Notes: generated by a model from the letters alone, not told the origin. Shown: positions 9,930 to 19,545, counted from the first letter of the stretch. The stretch: 64,000 bases of DNA from Burkholderia latens (GCF_902499045.1 NZ_CABVPL010000024.1:1-64000); one strand, 5' to 3'. Numbers and translations are program-made.

Positions 9930-11192
9930 TTACCGACGCATCGCCGTCACGTCGGCCGGCACGACGCTCGCGGGCTGGCCGCCCCACGTCGCGCGCAGGA
10001 AGTTCGCGAGCTGCGCGAGTTCGTCGTCGCTCAGCGTGCGCGCGAAACCGGGCATCGCCTGCATGTTCTCGACACCGGCGAACTTCTGCTCGTCGATGCC
10101 GTCGAGCATCGCGACCAGCAGGTTGCGCGGGTCGCGCTGACGCAGCGTCGAATTGCCGTTCATCGGCACCGCCACGTGCGGCTTGCCCTCGCCGTTCAGC
10201 CCGTGACAGCCCGCACATACCGCGAGATACACGGAGCGGCCGGCTGCGAGCTGCGCCGCGTCGGCCGACACCGGCTTCACCGGCTGCGGCGCGGGCGGCG
10301 TATCGCCGAGCAGGTACACGGACAGCGCGCGCAGGTCGTCTTTCGTCAGGTTCTGCGTGCTCAGGTGCACGACCGGATACATTTCGCCGAACGCCGAGCC
10401 TTGCGGCGCGATGCCGACGCCGAAGAACGTCTGCAGGTCGGCGCCCGTCCAGCCGCGCGCCGCGAGCCCGGCCGGCGTGATGTCGGGCGCGGCGACGCGG
10501 CCGAGCGCGGCGCCCGCGAACGGCTTCGCGCCGTCGAGCTGGCCGGTGAACGCGCGCGGCGTATGGCATTCCGCGCAATGGCCGAGCGCACCGGCCAGAT
10601 AGCGGCCGCGCTGCCAGTCGGCGGACCGGCCGCTCGACGCGTCGGGCAGGCTGTCCTTCAGGAACGCCATGTCCCAGAACACCATGCCGAAGCGCAGGTT
10701 GTACGGGAACTTCAGTTCATGCGCGCGGTTTTCCTGCGCAACCGGCTTCAGCGTCTTCAGGTACGCGAACATCGCGTCGGCATCGGCACGCGTGAGCTGC
10801 CGGTACGACGTGTACGGCATCGACGGATACAGCCGCTTGCCCGGCGCCTTGCCGTCGTGCAGCGCGGCGTAGAAGTCGTCCGCGCTCCAGTTGCCGATTC
10901 CGTGATCCTTGTCGGGCGTGATGTTCGAGCCGTAGAACGTGCCGAACGGCGACTCGAGCGGCGCGCCGCCGGCGAACGGCGCGCCGTCCTTCGCGGTGTG
11001 GCACGCCGCGCAGTCGGCGGCCTTCACGAGATAGCGGCCGCGCGCGATCTGATCGGCGCCGGGCGCGCCGGATGCCGCGCTCGATACCGGCGCATCGTGG
11101 CCGCCGCAGGCGGCGAGCAGCAGCGCGCACGCGGCCGCGAGCGCGGACAGGCGCGCGGCCCGCGCGGCACGTTGGGCGAATGTGCGTGTCAT
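9930..11192 (-). CDS. Triple-heme cytochrome c subunit of periplasmic oxidoreductase
   Basis: A 420-residue protein with three c-type heme motifs: CAACH at residue 61, then CAECH and CAGCH, each in its own cytochrome c domain of about 100-120 residues. This is the layout of the cytochrome subunit of membrane alcohol/aldehyde dehydrogenases. The signal ends in LLAAC (Cys29), a lipoprotein box, so it is probably anchored on the periplasmic side of the inner membrane. Its start overlaps the stop of the upstream [2Fe-2S] gene by four bases (ATGA), so the two are translationally coupled. It would pass electrons from the molybdenum enzyme to the respiratory chain. The three-domain cytochrome assignment is firm; the substrate is unknown. 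Confidence 0.9.
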   Translation of the reverse strand: MTRTFAQRAARAARLSALAAACALLLAACGGHDAPVSSAASGAPGADQIARGRYLVKAADCAACHTAKDGAPFAGGAPLESPFGTFYGSNITPDKDHGIGNWSADDFYAALHDGKAPGKRLYPSMPYTSYRQLTRADADAMFAYLKTLKPVAQENRAHELKFPYNLRFGMVFWDMAFLKDSLPDASSGRSADWQRGRYLAGALGHCAECHTPRAFTGQLDGAKPFAGAALGRVAAPDITPAGLAARGWTGADLQTFFGVGIAPQGSAFGEMYPVVHLSTQNLTKDDLRALSVYLLGDTPPAPQPVKPVSADAAQLAAGRSVYLAVCAGCHGLNGEGKPHVAVPMNGNSTLRQRDPRNLLVAMLDGIDEQKFAGVENMQAMPGFARTLSDDELAQLANFLRATWGGQPASVVPADVTAMRR

Positions 11193-11872
11193 GCGGCGTC
11201 CTTCACGAGTCCAGGCGTCGTCAGGATCACGTCCTTCACGGCTTCGTAGTAGCGGACGTAACCCGTGCAGCGGCAGAGGTGCGCGTTCAGCGCGTCGGTG
11301 ATCGTGCGCTCGACGTCAGCCTTCGCGACCGGCTCGCGCTTCAGGCGCTCGATCAGCACCGTCGCCGCGTTCACGAAGCCCGGCGTGCAATAGCCGCACT
11401 GGAAGCTGAAGTGCTCGAGGAACTTCTGCTGGATCGGCGACAGCTCGACCACTTCGCCCGCTTCGTTGCGCTTCGCATGACCTTCGATCGTGCGGATCGA
11501 ACGGCCGTGGAAGAAATGCGCGCCGGTGATGCAGGTGCGCATCTCCTCGCTGGTGCCGTCCGGCTGATCGACGATCACGACGCACGCGTGGCAGACGCCC
11601 TGCCCGCAGCCGAGCCGCGAACCGGTGAGGCCGGCATACTCGTGCAGGAACTCGATCATCATCAGCCCTTCGGGCACCTGCATCGGGCCGACGGACTTGC
11701 CGTTGATCCTGACCGACAGCGGCTTCTGCTGGAACCGGACGAGCGGGCGCTCGACGGCTGCGGGCGCGGCAACGGATGCCGCGGGCGCGGCCGAAGCCGC
11801 ATTCGGCGCGGACGCGCCGGTCGCAGCCGCGCCGGCGCTCGCGGCCGACGCGGCGGTTTGGGCGGTCGTCAT
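11189..11872 (-). CDS. [2Fe-2S] small subunit of IorA-type oxidoreductase
   Basis: A 227-residue xanthine-dehydrogenase-family iron-sulfur subunit. An Ala-rich N-terminal extension (about 55 residues) precedes a plant-type ferredoxin domain with GCGQGVCHAC and a later Cys, then a C-terminal [2Fe-2S] domain with QCGYCTPGF and CRCTGY. All expected cluster cysteines are present. Usual IorA-type subunits are about 150-160 residues, so the Ala/Pro-rich extension is unusual and looks like a linker. The ATG at 11872 overlaps the stop of the large-subunit gene (ATGA). It carries electrons from the molybdopterin site to the cytochrome encoded next. There is no signal peptide, so it should be exported together with the Tat-bearing large subunit. 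Confidence 0.9.
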   Translation of the reverse strand: MTTAQTAASAASAGAAATGASAPNAASAAPAASVAAPAAVERPLVRFQQKPLSVRINGKSVGPMQVPEGLMMIEFLHEYAGLTGSRLGCGQGVCHACVVIVDQPDGTSEEMRTCITGAHFFHGRSIRTIEGHAKRNEAGEVVELSPIQQKFLEHFSFQCGYCTPGFVNAATVLIERLKREPVAKADVERTITDALNAHLCRCTGYVRYYEAVKDVILTTPGLVKDAA

Positions 11873-14745
11873 GCGAGCACCTCCTGAATCTTTTGCGGGG
11901 TCACCGGCAAATCGGTGAAACGATGGCCGATCGCGTGCGCGATGCCGTTCACGATCGCGCCGACGACCGGGATCATCACCACTTCGGCGACACCCTTCGG
12001 CGGATCGGTCTCGGACAGCGGCGGCAGGATGTCGCCCGTCTGCGACCACACGGCGACGTCGGTCGCGCGCGGCAGCTGGTAGCGGTTGAAGTTCCACGTG
12101 CCGTTGCCGGGGCCGTCTTCGTAAAGCGGCAGATACTCGTGCAGCGCATGGCCGATCCCCATCGCGAGGCCGCCCTGCAGCTGGCCCGACACGAGCTGCG
12201 GCGAGATCTGGTTGCCGCATTCCATGATCGAGTGATGCGCGAGCAGCTCGACCTTGCCGGTCGCCTCGTGCACGGCCAGCTCGACGAGCGTGCCGACCGC
12301 CGTGTAGTACGTGACGGCCGCGTTGTTGCGGCTCGTCGGCGGGATGAACACACGCTTGCGGTCCAGCACGCGATAGCCGTTCGCGGTCGGCGGCAGCGTG
12401 CCGCGCAGCGCGGCCGCGCCGGTGGGTGCGGCGGTGCCGGGGATCGGGCCGTCGTCGCCCGTCCTGGGTGCGCCGACGCGCAGCGACAGCCCGTCGATCG
12501 GCAGACGCTCGACCACGCCGCCCACGTCAAACTCGGCGTCGGTCCATTGCCAGCGGTTGAACACGTGCACGACGGCGCCGGTCGGCAAGCCGAGCGCATG
12601 CGCCTGCTTCGCGAGCTGCTCGAACGTCAGCGGCTCCAGGCCGTCGGCGGTCAGCTTGCCGTCGACCCAGCGCGCGTCCTCGATGCGGACCGTGTACGGC
12701 GCGGCCTGGCCGCCGCCGAGGCCGCGCGTCCAGATCGACATCGCGGCCGGCCACAGGCCGTAGCGGAACACCGCGCGCGCGGCTTCCCGCGTGCTGTGCG
12801 TGAAGTAGTACGCGGAATTCGTCGCGCTCGACGGCGACGCATAGCCCGGCGACCAGCGCGGGTTCGCGCTCAGCCGATCCTGATCGGCCTGCGACATCAG
12901 GTACGGGTCGCCGCTCGTCTCGATCGGCAGGTCCGGCCATTCCGTCACCGCGACGCGCACGTCGGTCGCCGGGCGCCCGAGCCACTTGACGACCGCGACC
13001 GCCTGCGACGTCGACATTCCGGTGCCGATCTCGGCGGCCGTGTGATGCAGCGACACGTTGCCGTTCTCGTCGAACTCGACCTTCGCGAACGATGCTTCCG
13101 CGCCCGTGCCGAAATCCTTCTGCACGCACGCGAAGCCGACGCCGTAGCGCTTGCCCGGGTTCGCTGCGTCGAATTCGGTCTTGCGTGCCGCGCGGCGCGT
13201 CCACAGCGGATGCTGCTTCGCGCGTTCGAGCACTTCGTCGACGCGCAGCGCGCCGGCCGGAATCGCGCCCTGCGTGTTCTTCATCCCCGAACGCAGCGCG
13301 TTGCGCAGGCGGAACTCGATCGGATCGATGTTCAGTTGCGCGGCGATCTCGTCGATTGCCATCTCGGTCGCCGCCATGCTCTGCAGCGTGCCGTAGCCAC
13401 GTGCGGAACCGGCGTCGATCGCGCGCGACGCGATCGCGACGGCCGCGAGATCGCTCTTCGGGAAGTAGTAGATCGATTGCGCGGCGGTCGCACCCACCAT
13501 CGCCACCGACGGCGAGAAGTTCGAGCGGCCGCCGCCGTTCGCCTCGAAATCGCCCTTGAACGACTGCAGCAGGCCCGTGTTGCGATCGACCGCGATCCGG
13601 TAACGCATGTTGAATGCGTGGCGCTTCAACGACGTCTGGAACTGCTCGTAGCGATCGTTCGCGAAACGCACGGGCCGGCCGTCCGCGTACAGCGCGCAGA
13701 CGAGCCCGTAGAACGGCACGTTGCAGTGATCCTTCGAACCGTAGCCGACCGTGTAGCACGGATGCACGAACAGCTTCTTCACCGGGAAGCGGCATTTCGC
13801 GACCATCGCGGCCGCGTTTTCGGCCACTTCGAGCGGCGACTGCGTCGGCACGACGAGGTGCAGCGACTGCGCCGCGGCGTCGTACCAGCAGTTCGCGTTG
13901 TCGGGTTCGAGCGCGGCGGTATCGACCGACTGCGTGCTGTATTCGCGGTCGAACACGAGCCAGTCGGCGGGCGGATGATCGAGTTCCGCGGCGATCTGGC
14001 CGGCCAGGAACATCCCCTGTTCGTCGAGCTTGCCGTGCTCCTTGCCGTCGGGCCACACCGGCAGATGCTTGCGCATCATGCTCGGGAAGATCGGCGCGTC
14101 CTTCAGGCTCGAATAGACGTCGTCGTCATGGGCCGTCTTGCCGCCCACGCGCACGTAGCGGAACGTGCCCCACGGATCGCGCTCGAGCGGGCCCGTGACC
14201 GCGCCGTAGCGGATCACGTCGTCGCGGAACTTCAGCGCGTTCTTCGCGAAGCGGAAGCGCGCGAAATCGTGATAGATGAGGATCGCGACCGCATGGCCGA
14301 GATACGCGGGCGTCTTGCCGGCGGGCAGGAGCATGTCGTCGCCGTAGAACGCCGGAAACGCGACGCCGTCGCGCGCGAGATCGTCGGCCGTGACCACGCG
14401 GTCCGGCTTCAGTTCGTCGCCGAGCAGCGACAGGTCGAAGCCTTCGTAGACGCGATCGGCCCGCGTGACGCGCAGGATCAGCGCGTGCGACTGCTGCTGC
14501 GGCCAGTGCGGCATGTCGGCCGCGCGCACGTCGCGGGCGAATACTTTCGAGCCCGTGACCTTCGCGATGCCGTCGATGCGGAATTTGGGGATGCCGGTGA
14601 CGCCATCCCATTTGACCGGGGTGAGGAGTTTTTCTTCGAAGAGCGCCGCGAACGCGCGGCTGCCGATGGGCGCGACGTAGACCGCGACGCCCGCCAGCAT
14701 GCTGGCTTTCAGAAAACCCCGCCGTGACAGGCCGTGGTTTTTCAT
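11869..14745 (-). CDS. Tat-exported molybdopterin subunit, IorB/xanthine dehydrogenase family
   Basis: A 958-residue molybdenum-binding catalytic subunit of the xanthine dehydrogenase superfamily, of the IorB (isoquinoline 1-oxidoreductase beta) or aldehyde-oxidase type. The ATG at 14745 is chosen because the protein then begins with a twin-arginine signal (SRRGFLKASML) and follows an AGGAGG. Motifs such as GYGTLQSMAATEMAIDEIA and the C-terminal block IGHALHEYLPLYEDG fit the family. It heads the operon large subunit, [2Fe-2S] subunit, cytochrome. The complex probably oxidises an aldehyde or N-heterocycle in the periplasm. The substrate cannot be read from the sequence. The Tat signal argues against a cytoplasmic NAD-linked enzyme. 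Confidence 0.9.
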   Translation of the reverse strand: MKNHGLSRRGFLKASMLAGVAVYVAPIGSRAFAALFEEKLLTPVKWDGVTGIPKFRIDGIAKVTGSKVFARDVRAADMPHWPQQQSHALILRVTRADRVYEGFDLSLLGDELKPDRVVTADDLARDGVAFPAFYGDDMLLPAGKTPAYLGHAVAILIYHDFARFRFAKNALKFRDDVIRYGAVTGPLERDPWGTFRYVRVGGKTAHDDDVYSSLKDAPIFPSMMRKHLPVWPDGKEHGKLDEQGMFLAGQIAAELDHPPADWLVFDREYSTQSVDTAALEPDNANCWYDAAAQSLHLVVPTQSPLEVAENAAAMVAKCRFPVKKLFVHPCYTVGYGSKDHCNVPFYGLVCALYADGRPVRFANDRYEQFQTSLKRHAFNMRYRIAVDRNTGLLQSFKGDFEANGGGRSNFSPSVAMVGATAAQSIYYFPKSDLAAVAIASRAIDAGSARGYGTLQSMAATEMAIDEIAAQLNIDPIEFRLRNALRSGMKNTQGAIPAGALRVDEVLERAKQHPLWTRRAARKTEFDAANPGKRYGVGFACVQKDFGTGAEASFAKVEFDENGNVSLHHTAAEIGTGMSTSQAVAVVKWLGRPATDVRVAVTEWPDLPIETSGDPYLMSQADQDRLSANPRWSPGYASPSSATNSAYYFTHSTREAARAVFRYGLWPAAMSIWTRGLGGGQAAPYTVRIEDARWVDGKLTADGLEPLTFEQLAKQAHALGLPTGAVVHVFNRWQWTDAEFDVGGVVERLPIDGLSLRVGAPRTGDDGPIPGTAAPTGAAALRGTLPPTANGYRVLDRKRVFIPPTSRNNAAVTYYTAVGTLVELAVHEATGKVELLAHHSIMECGNQISPQLVSGQLQGGLAMGIGHALHEYLPLYEDGPGNGTWNFNRYQLPRATDVAVWSQTGDILPPLSETDPPKGVAEVVMIPVVGAIVNGIAHAIGHRFTDLPVTPQKIQEVLA

Positions 14746-15214
14746 TTGGGGGGAACCTCCTGATACGGCTCGGACGGCGATCGGGTGTCGCGGCGTTCGG
14801 AGCGGCGCGCATTCTGGCATTATTTTTGATATATCGCCCATAGTATTTCCCGCATGAAATAGTTATTGGATTTCTTATAAGCGGATTCAGACGGGCCGGG
14901 GCAGTCGGTTGCGGGCGCCACTCGATGGCCGCCGTCCGATCGTCCGTCAGCGCAGGGCGACGCGCGGCGCGCGGCAAAACGGGCCTTCGGCCGGCCGCCC
15001 GACATCGTCCCGTCGGCAACGATCCTGCGTTCGCGCCGACGGATCGGCATCCCGCGCGCAGCCGTGGTCGACGACTATTCGCCGACGCTCCGCGGCGGCC
15101 CGCGCGGCCGATGTTTCATGGTAATGTCGTGCGCATCCGGCTCGCCGGCCATCCCGCCATGTGCCGGCGCGGGCTGCCGGCGACGAGTCGCATCGTGTCG
15201 AGGTCAAAATAGCC
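14746..15214. other. Intergenic region with AT-rich promoter patch
   Basis: About 470 bases between the divergent molybdoenzyme operon and the diguanylate cyclase. Bases about 14815-14885 are much more AT-rich than the surroundings (TATTTTTGATATATC, ATAGTTATTGGATTTCTTATAA) and are the likely promoter/operator of the minus-strand operon. I could not fix a -35/-10 pair. The rest is GC-rich and shows no gene. Confidence 0.4.
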
Positions 15215-16765
15215 ATGGCAGTCAAGGCACGCCTCCTGAACGCCGTTCTTGCCACTCCCCCTTCCGGCAATCACCAGGTGACGGCCGAACTGCGTCCGTC
15301 GATGCTCGTCACGCTGTTCGAAGACGTGCGCCCGATGGCGCTGTCCGGTCTCGCCAGCGCATTCGTCGCGGCGATTGCGCTGATCCGCCTGCAACAACTC
15401 TGGTGTTTCGCGTGGCTCGTCGTCGACGTCGGCCTGCTCGCCGCGCGGCTCGCGATCGCACGCGCGTACGTGATACGCCGCGCCGCTGGCGACGATCGCG
15501 CCGAATACTGGGCGCAGCGCTACGCACCCGTGTCGCTCGCCGCGTGTTTCGTGCTCGGCGTCGGCGCGATGGGCTGCCTGGATGCACCCGACGTCGAACT
15601 CGGCACGCTGGCGGTCATGGTCGCGGGGGGCGTGTTCGGCGGAATCGCATCGCGCAATTCGGCGCTGCCGTGGCTCGCGATGACGCAGGTCACGCTCGGC
15701 GTCGTGCCGATCGGCGTCGGCGCGCTGCTGGTCGACCGGCCCGGCGCATGGCTGCTGCTGCCGCCGCTGTTGATCTATCTCGCCGCAATGCGCACCGTCG
15801 TCCAGCGTCATTACCGCGTGCTGGTCGCGCTGATCGCCGCGCGCCAGCGCAACGCCGAACTCGTCGCGCACTTCGACGCCGCGCTCACCTACATGCCGCA
15901 CGGGCTGTGCATGATCGACGGCGAAAGCCGCGTGATCGTCGCGAACCGGCGCACCGCTCAGCTGTTCGGCTCGCCGCGCGAGATCATGCTCGACACGCCG
16001 CTGCCCGACGTCGTTGCGGCGCTCGGTTCGACGGCCGTGGGCGAGCCCGGCAATGCCGGCCTCGCCGCGCAGTGCGCCGTGTGGCTGACGCGCGCCGAGC
16101 CCGTGCCCCTCGACATCGTGCTCGCCGACGGCCGCCAGCTCGAACTCACGCGCCATCGCGTGCCGGACGGCAACGCCGTGATCATCGTCGAGGACGTCAC
16201 CGCGCGCCGCCGCACCGAGCAGCATATCCGCCACCTTGCGCGGCACGACGCGCTGACGGGACTGCCGAACCGCCATGAACTGCATGCGCAACTGAAACGG
16301 ATGCTCGCGCATCGGCCGAGCACGCCGAGCCTCTCGCTCGCCGTCATGTATCTCGACCTCGACGGCTTCAAGGCGATCAACGACCGCTTCGGCCACCAGG
16401 CCGGCGACGAAGTGCTGATGCAGGTCGCCGAGCGGCTCGGCAAGACGCTGCCGAACGGCGAACTCGCGGCGCGGGTCGGCGGCGACGAATTCATCGTCGC
16501 GCTCGACGCGACGACGATGCATGCGTGCTCGCTCGTCGCCGCGCGGATCATCGAGCAGATCTCGGCGCCGTACACGCTGTCGATCGGCGAGACCATCAGC
16601 TTCGGGATCAGCATCGGCATCGCGCTCGACGATGGGCTCGGATCGCCCGACGAACTGATCCGGCAGGCCGACAGCGCGCTGTATGACGCGAAGTCGGCCG
16701 GCAAGGGCATCTATCGGTTCTATTCGGCGGGAAGCAGCCGTGTCGCACCCGTGACCGCGAGCTGA
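15215..16765 (+). CDS. Membrane diguanylate cyclase (PAS-GGDEF)
   Basis: A 516-residue protein with about six hydrophobic segments in residues 35-190, a PAS-like sensor region around residues 205-325 (MPHGLCMIDGESRVIVANRR), and a C-terminal GGDEF domain beginning at HDALTGLPNRHELHAQL. The active site is an intact GGDEF at 422-426, so it should make cyclic-di-GMP from two GTP at the inner membrane. The RxxD inhibitory site normally found five residues before GGDEF is absent, so product feedback is probably weak. No EAL domain follows. The ATG at 15215 has a GAGG about 11 bases upstream; an in-frame GTG at 15161 is an alternative. It is monocistronic. Confidence 0.9.
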   Translation: MAVKARLLNAVLATPPSGNHQVTAELRPSMLVTLFEDVRPMALSGLASAFVAAIALIRLQQLWCFAWLVVDVGLLAARLAIARAYVIRRAAGDDRAEYWAQRYAPVSLAACFVLGVGAMGCLDAPDVELGTLAVMVAGGVFGGIASRNSALPWLAMTQVTLGVVPIGVGALLVDRPGAWLLLPPLLIYLAAMRTVVQRHYRVLVALIAARQRNAELVAHFDAALTYMPHGLCMIDGESRVIVANRRTAQLFGSPREIMLDTPLPDVVAALGSTAVGEPGNAGLAAQCAVWLTRAEPVPLDIVLADGRQLELTRHRVPDGNAVIIVEDVTARRRTEQHIRHLARHDALTGLPNRHELHAQLKRMLAHRPSTPSLSLAVMYLDLDGFKAINDRFGHQAGDEVLMQVAERLGKTLPNGELAARVGGDEFIVALDATTMHACSLVAARIIEQISAPYTLSIGETISFGISIGIALDDGLGSPDELIRQADSALYDAKSAGKGIYRFYSAGSSRVAPVTAS

Positions 16766-17102
16766 ACGCCGCGGCGGCGCACGGCGGCATCACGGCATCA
16801 CGGCACACGCGCGTTGTCCGCTCGCTGCGGTCGCGCGGCGATTCGTTTCCGCACGTTCCGCGCATTTCCGTCACGGTCGTCGCGATTCAATTCCGCAACC
16901 GTTTGTGCGATCCGGCGCGTGCGTGCATGTGCCGGTGTGTCGGCGCGCGCGCTCGTGTCACGTGACGTGTTCCGTAACATCGGGCCGCCGCGCACGTCAC
17001 GTTCGCGGCAAAAGCCCGCACGATCGGCGCTGCGCGTGGTATTTCACGGCTGGCACTCTTATTGCTCCTTGACGGTGAAACAGCACGTCAGGGAGCCACC
17101 AC
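16766..17102. other. Intergenic region
   Basis: About 340 bases without a convincing gene. It contains a 10-base perfect palindrome GTCACGTGAC near 16957, of unknown meaning. It presumably holds the promoter of the small gene that follows. Confidence 0.35.
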
Positions 17103-17378
17103 ATGAATACCGTCGAAGTCCTCAGCCACGCGGAAACGAGCGACCAGGTCGACGTGATCGACGGGGCCGCGCTGATCCGGCGGCTCGTCTCGGAGCACCG
17201 CACGACCGCCGCGCGTGAAGCCGCCTGCGTCGACAACCCGCCGCTCACGCTGTACGGCGCATATCGTCAGGGCGTCAGCGATTACGCGGCGCGGCGCGCG
17301 AACCCGTATCGCGCCGGCAGCCGGTTCTGGGCGCTGTGGGAAGAAGGCCGTATCGAGGCTGAAACGTCGGGCCGCTGA
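17103..17378 (+). CDS. Hypothetical protein, 91 residues
   Basis: A small soluble protein starting at ATG 17103, with GGGAG about 10 bases upstream. It has no signal peptide or membrane segment. The centre is acidic/neutral and the C-terminal half carries many aromatic and Arg residues (LYGAYRQGVSDYAARRANPY, FWALWEEGRIEAE). That tail resembles short Burkholderia proteins in which a conserved GxxFWxLWxxG-type patch follows an Arg/Tyr-rich stretch, but I do not recognise a named family. Codon use matches the neighbours. The function is unknown. Confidence 0.65.
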   Translation: MNTVEVLSHAETSDQVDVIDGAALIRRLVSEHRTTAAREAACVDNPPLTLYGAYRQGVSDYAARRANPYRAGSRFWALWEEGRIEAETSGR

Positions 17379-17623
17379 CGCCATCGCGCGCGCCGGCCCC
17401 GTAGCGGCAACGGGCCGACGCGCCACATGGCGTGCGCAGGCGGCCAGCTCGCACGCCGGCATGTGTTTCAGCGCTGCAACATCGCGCGCGGTTGCTGCGA
17501 TTGCGTGTGTCGTGCGTTCGCATGCCGGTCCGTCGACGGAATCGGGCATGCCTGCGCTGCGTACGCCGCGCGACGGCCGTTTCCCGATAAGATGGCAGAT
17601 TCCGTTCATCGAACGACGCTGCC

Positions 17624-18658
17624 ATGACCGCCTCTTCCCCACACCGAAATCCCATTCACTGCGAAATCGATCTGGATGCGCAAGGCAAGCATGCGGGCTA
17701 CCTGCGCCTGCCGCATTCCGTGCATCGCTCCGCGTACGGCTGGCTGCCGATCCCGATCGCGTCGATCCGCAACGGCGACGGCCCGGTCGCGCTCGTGATG
17801 GCCGGCAACCACGGCGACGAATACGAAGGCCAGATCATCGTGTCGCAGTTGATGCGCGAGATCGATCCGGAGATGGTCAGCGGCCAGCTGATCCTGCTGC
17901 CGATGGCGAACTTCCCCGCGGCCGACGCGGGCCTGCGCGTGTCGCCGCTCGACGAAGGCAACCTGAACCGCAGCTTCCCCGGCGACCCGACCGGCACGCC
18001 GACGCAGATGATCGCCCATTACATCGAGCACGCGCTGCTGTCGCGCGCGCAGTATCTGGTCGACCTGCATTCGGGCGGCAGCTCGCTGCTGTACCAGGGC
18101 GGCAACATGCTCGCGATCGATCCGCTGGACGATGAAGAGGCGGCGAAGCTCAACGGGCTTCTCGTTGCGTTCGGGCTGCCGAATGCGCTGCTGCATGCGC
18201 CGAATCCCGTGCATTCGGCGTCGGCTGCGCGCCGGCAAGGCGCGATCTCGATCGTGACCGAACTCGGCGGTGCGGGGATGGCCGATCCGTCGCTGATCCG
18301 GCTCGGCCGTCATGGGTTGCTGCATTACCTCGGGTATATCGGTCTGCTGCGCGGCCCGCTCGTGCCCGATGCGCCGCCGACCGTCACGCGTTTTCTGCGT
18401 GTCGATGGCGATCGTCACTTCGTCTACGCGTATGAGCGCGGGCTGTATGAACCGCTCGTCGAACTCGGTGAACAGGTGAAGGCCGGACAGCCGGCTGCGT
18501 GGGTGCATTTTCCTGACACGCCGCTGCGGGAGCCGGTGCTGCATCGGTTCAAGGGCGACGGTGAGGTGGTGTGCAAGCGCGTGCCGGCGCAGGTGCGGCG
18601 GGGGGATTGCTTGTTTCAGCTGGCGGAGGCTTCGACGCCGGCTCGGGTCATTGGGTGA
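17624..18658 (+). CDS. Succinylglutamate desuccinylase/aspartoacylase-family deacylase
   Basis: A 344-residue zinc carboxypeptidase-like amidohydrolase. The metal site is visible: GNHGDEYEG supplies His63 and Glu66, and DLHSGG supplies His149. These enzymes remove an acyl group from the alpha-amino group of an amino acid. The arrangement, with an N-terminal strand region and a C-terminal beta domain (about 270-344) ending in a swivelling-domain-like segment, resembles DoeB/EutE-type N-acetyl-diaminobutyrate deacetylases of ectoine degradation, but no ectoine genes are present. It lies before a sulfur-type cluster, so a role in deacetylating an N-acetyl-amino acid there is possible but is inference. 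Family confident, substrate unknown. Confidence 0.8.
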   Translation: MTASSPHRNPIHCEIDLDAQGKHAGYLRLPHSVHRSAYGWLPIPIASIRNGDGPVALVMAGNHGDEYEGQIIVSQLMREIDPEMVSGQLILLPMANFPAADAGLRVSPLDEGNLNRSFPGDPTGTPTQMIAHYIEHALLSRAQYLVDLHSGGSSLLYQGGNMLAIDPLDDEEAAKLNGLLVAFGLPNALLHAPNPVHSASAARRQGAISIVTELGGAGMADPSLIRLGRHGLLHYLGYIGLLRGPLVPDAPPTVTRFLRVDGDRHFVYAYERGLYEPLVELGEQVKAGQPAAWVHFPDTPLREPVLHRFKGDGEVVCKRVPAQVRRGDCLFQLAEASTPARVIG

Positions 18659-18762
18659 CGCGTCCGGCAGGCTCATTCAGTAAACGCGTGCATCGATCGA
18701 TTGCCTTCGGCCTCCGTATTGCCGATTTACATAGATGAACAATACGGATCCGTTTGCCATGC

Positions 18763-19545
18763 TTACGCGAGATACCCCGTTACACCATCCCAAAGCAGTT
18801 TCACCGCGGCCGCCACCAGCAGTCCATAACAGGCTCGATAAACCTGGCGTTGATCCAGTTTCGCGTGAAGCCGCCAACCGACCACGACACCAGCAGGGAT
18901 CGCACACAGGCAGACCGCCATCACGATCCAGACATTGCCCGTCGGCCTGGCCAGCAGGAGCCATGGCACCGCCTTGGTCGCGTTACCCACGGTAAAGAAC
19001 ATGCTTGTCGTCCCCGCATATACTTCCTTGCTGAGGCCAAGAGGCAGCAGATACATTGCGAGTGGCGGGCCACCCGAATGCGCCACCATCGTGGTCACGC
19101 CGGAAGCAAGACCAGCTGTGATCGCCTTTGGCCTGGAACGCGGACGGACTGTCAACGCTGCGCCTCCGACCAACCATAGCCCGACGAAGATCAGCGTAAT
19201 CGCCGCCATTACAATCGCGATCGCACGATGGTCCAGGACGCGGAAGGTGAGATAGCCGACTCCGATGCCCGTCACGAGTCCCGGCAAAAGCAGCATCAGA
19301 TCCGGCTTCGACCAAGTCGAAGGCTTCCAGTAGCGCAATGCGAACAGATCCATTGCGATGAACAACGGCGCGAGCATTCCGCCCGCGGTAACCGGATCCA
19401 TCACCAACGACAGCAGCGGGATACCGACGATCGAAAAGCCACCGCCGAAGGCCCCTTTCATGAACGAGATCAGGAACACACCCGTAAAGGCGATCAGTAT
19501 CGTGATAAATGTCAGCTGCGGATCCATTCCGGTCGACGAAACCAT
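18763..19545 (-). CDS. TauE/SafE-family sulfite/organoanion exporter
   Basis: A 260-residue integral membrane protein with about eight hydrophobic segments and the family signature FMKGAFGGGFSIVGIPLLSL near the N-terminus, repeated in weaker form as VTTMVAHSGGPPLAMYLLP. TauE/SafE proteins export sulfite or sulfoacetate after sulfonate breakdown. I chose ATG 19545, which gives a family-typical length; ATG 19527 is equally possible, and an ATG at 19665 with a better GGAG would add a non-hydrophobic 40-residue leader. It is transcribed divergently from the MocR gene, which probably regulates it. Base composition here is visibly less GC-rich than in the neighbours. Confidence 0.85.
   Translation of the reverse strand: MVSSTGMDPQLTFITILIAFTGVFLISFMKGAFGGGFSIVGIPLLSLVMDPVTAGGMLAPLFIAMDLFALRYWKPSTWSKPDLMLLLPGLVTGIGVGYLTFRVLDHRAIAIVMAAITLIFVGLWLVGGAALTVRPRSRPKAITAGLASGVTTMVAHSGGPPLAMYLLPLGLSKEVYAGTTSMFFTVGNATKAVPWLLLARPTGNVWIVMAVCLCAIPAGVVVGWRLHAKLDQRQVYRACYGLLVAAAVKLLWDGVTGYLA

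Noticed and set aside
9684-11249. Long plus-strand frame opposite the cytochrome gene
   Set aside because: Arg-rich shadow; the minus frame has three CxxCH heme motifs and a lipobox.
16950-16975. Palindrome GTCACGTGAC as an operator
   Set aside because: Ten bases of palindrome are not rare in such GC-rich DNA, and no regulator is nearby, so it was only noted with the intergenic region.
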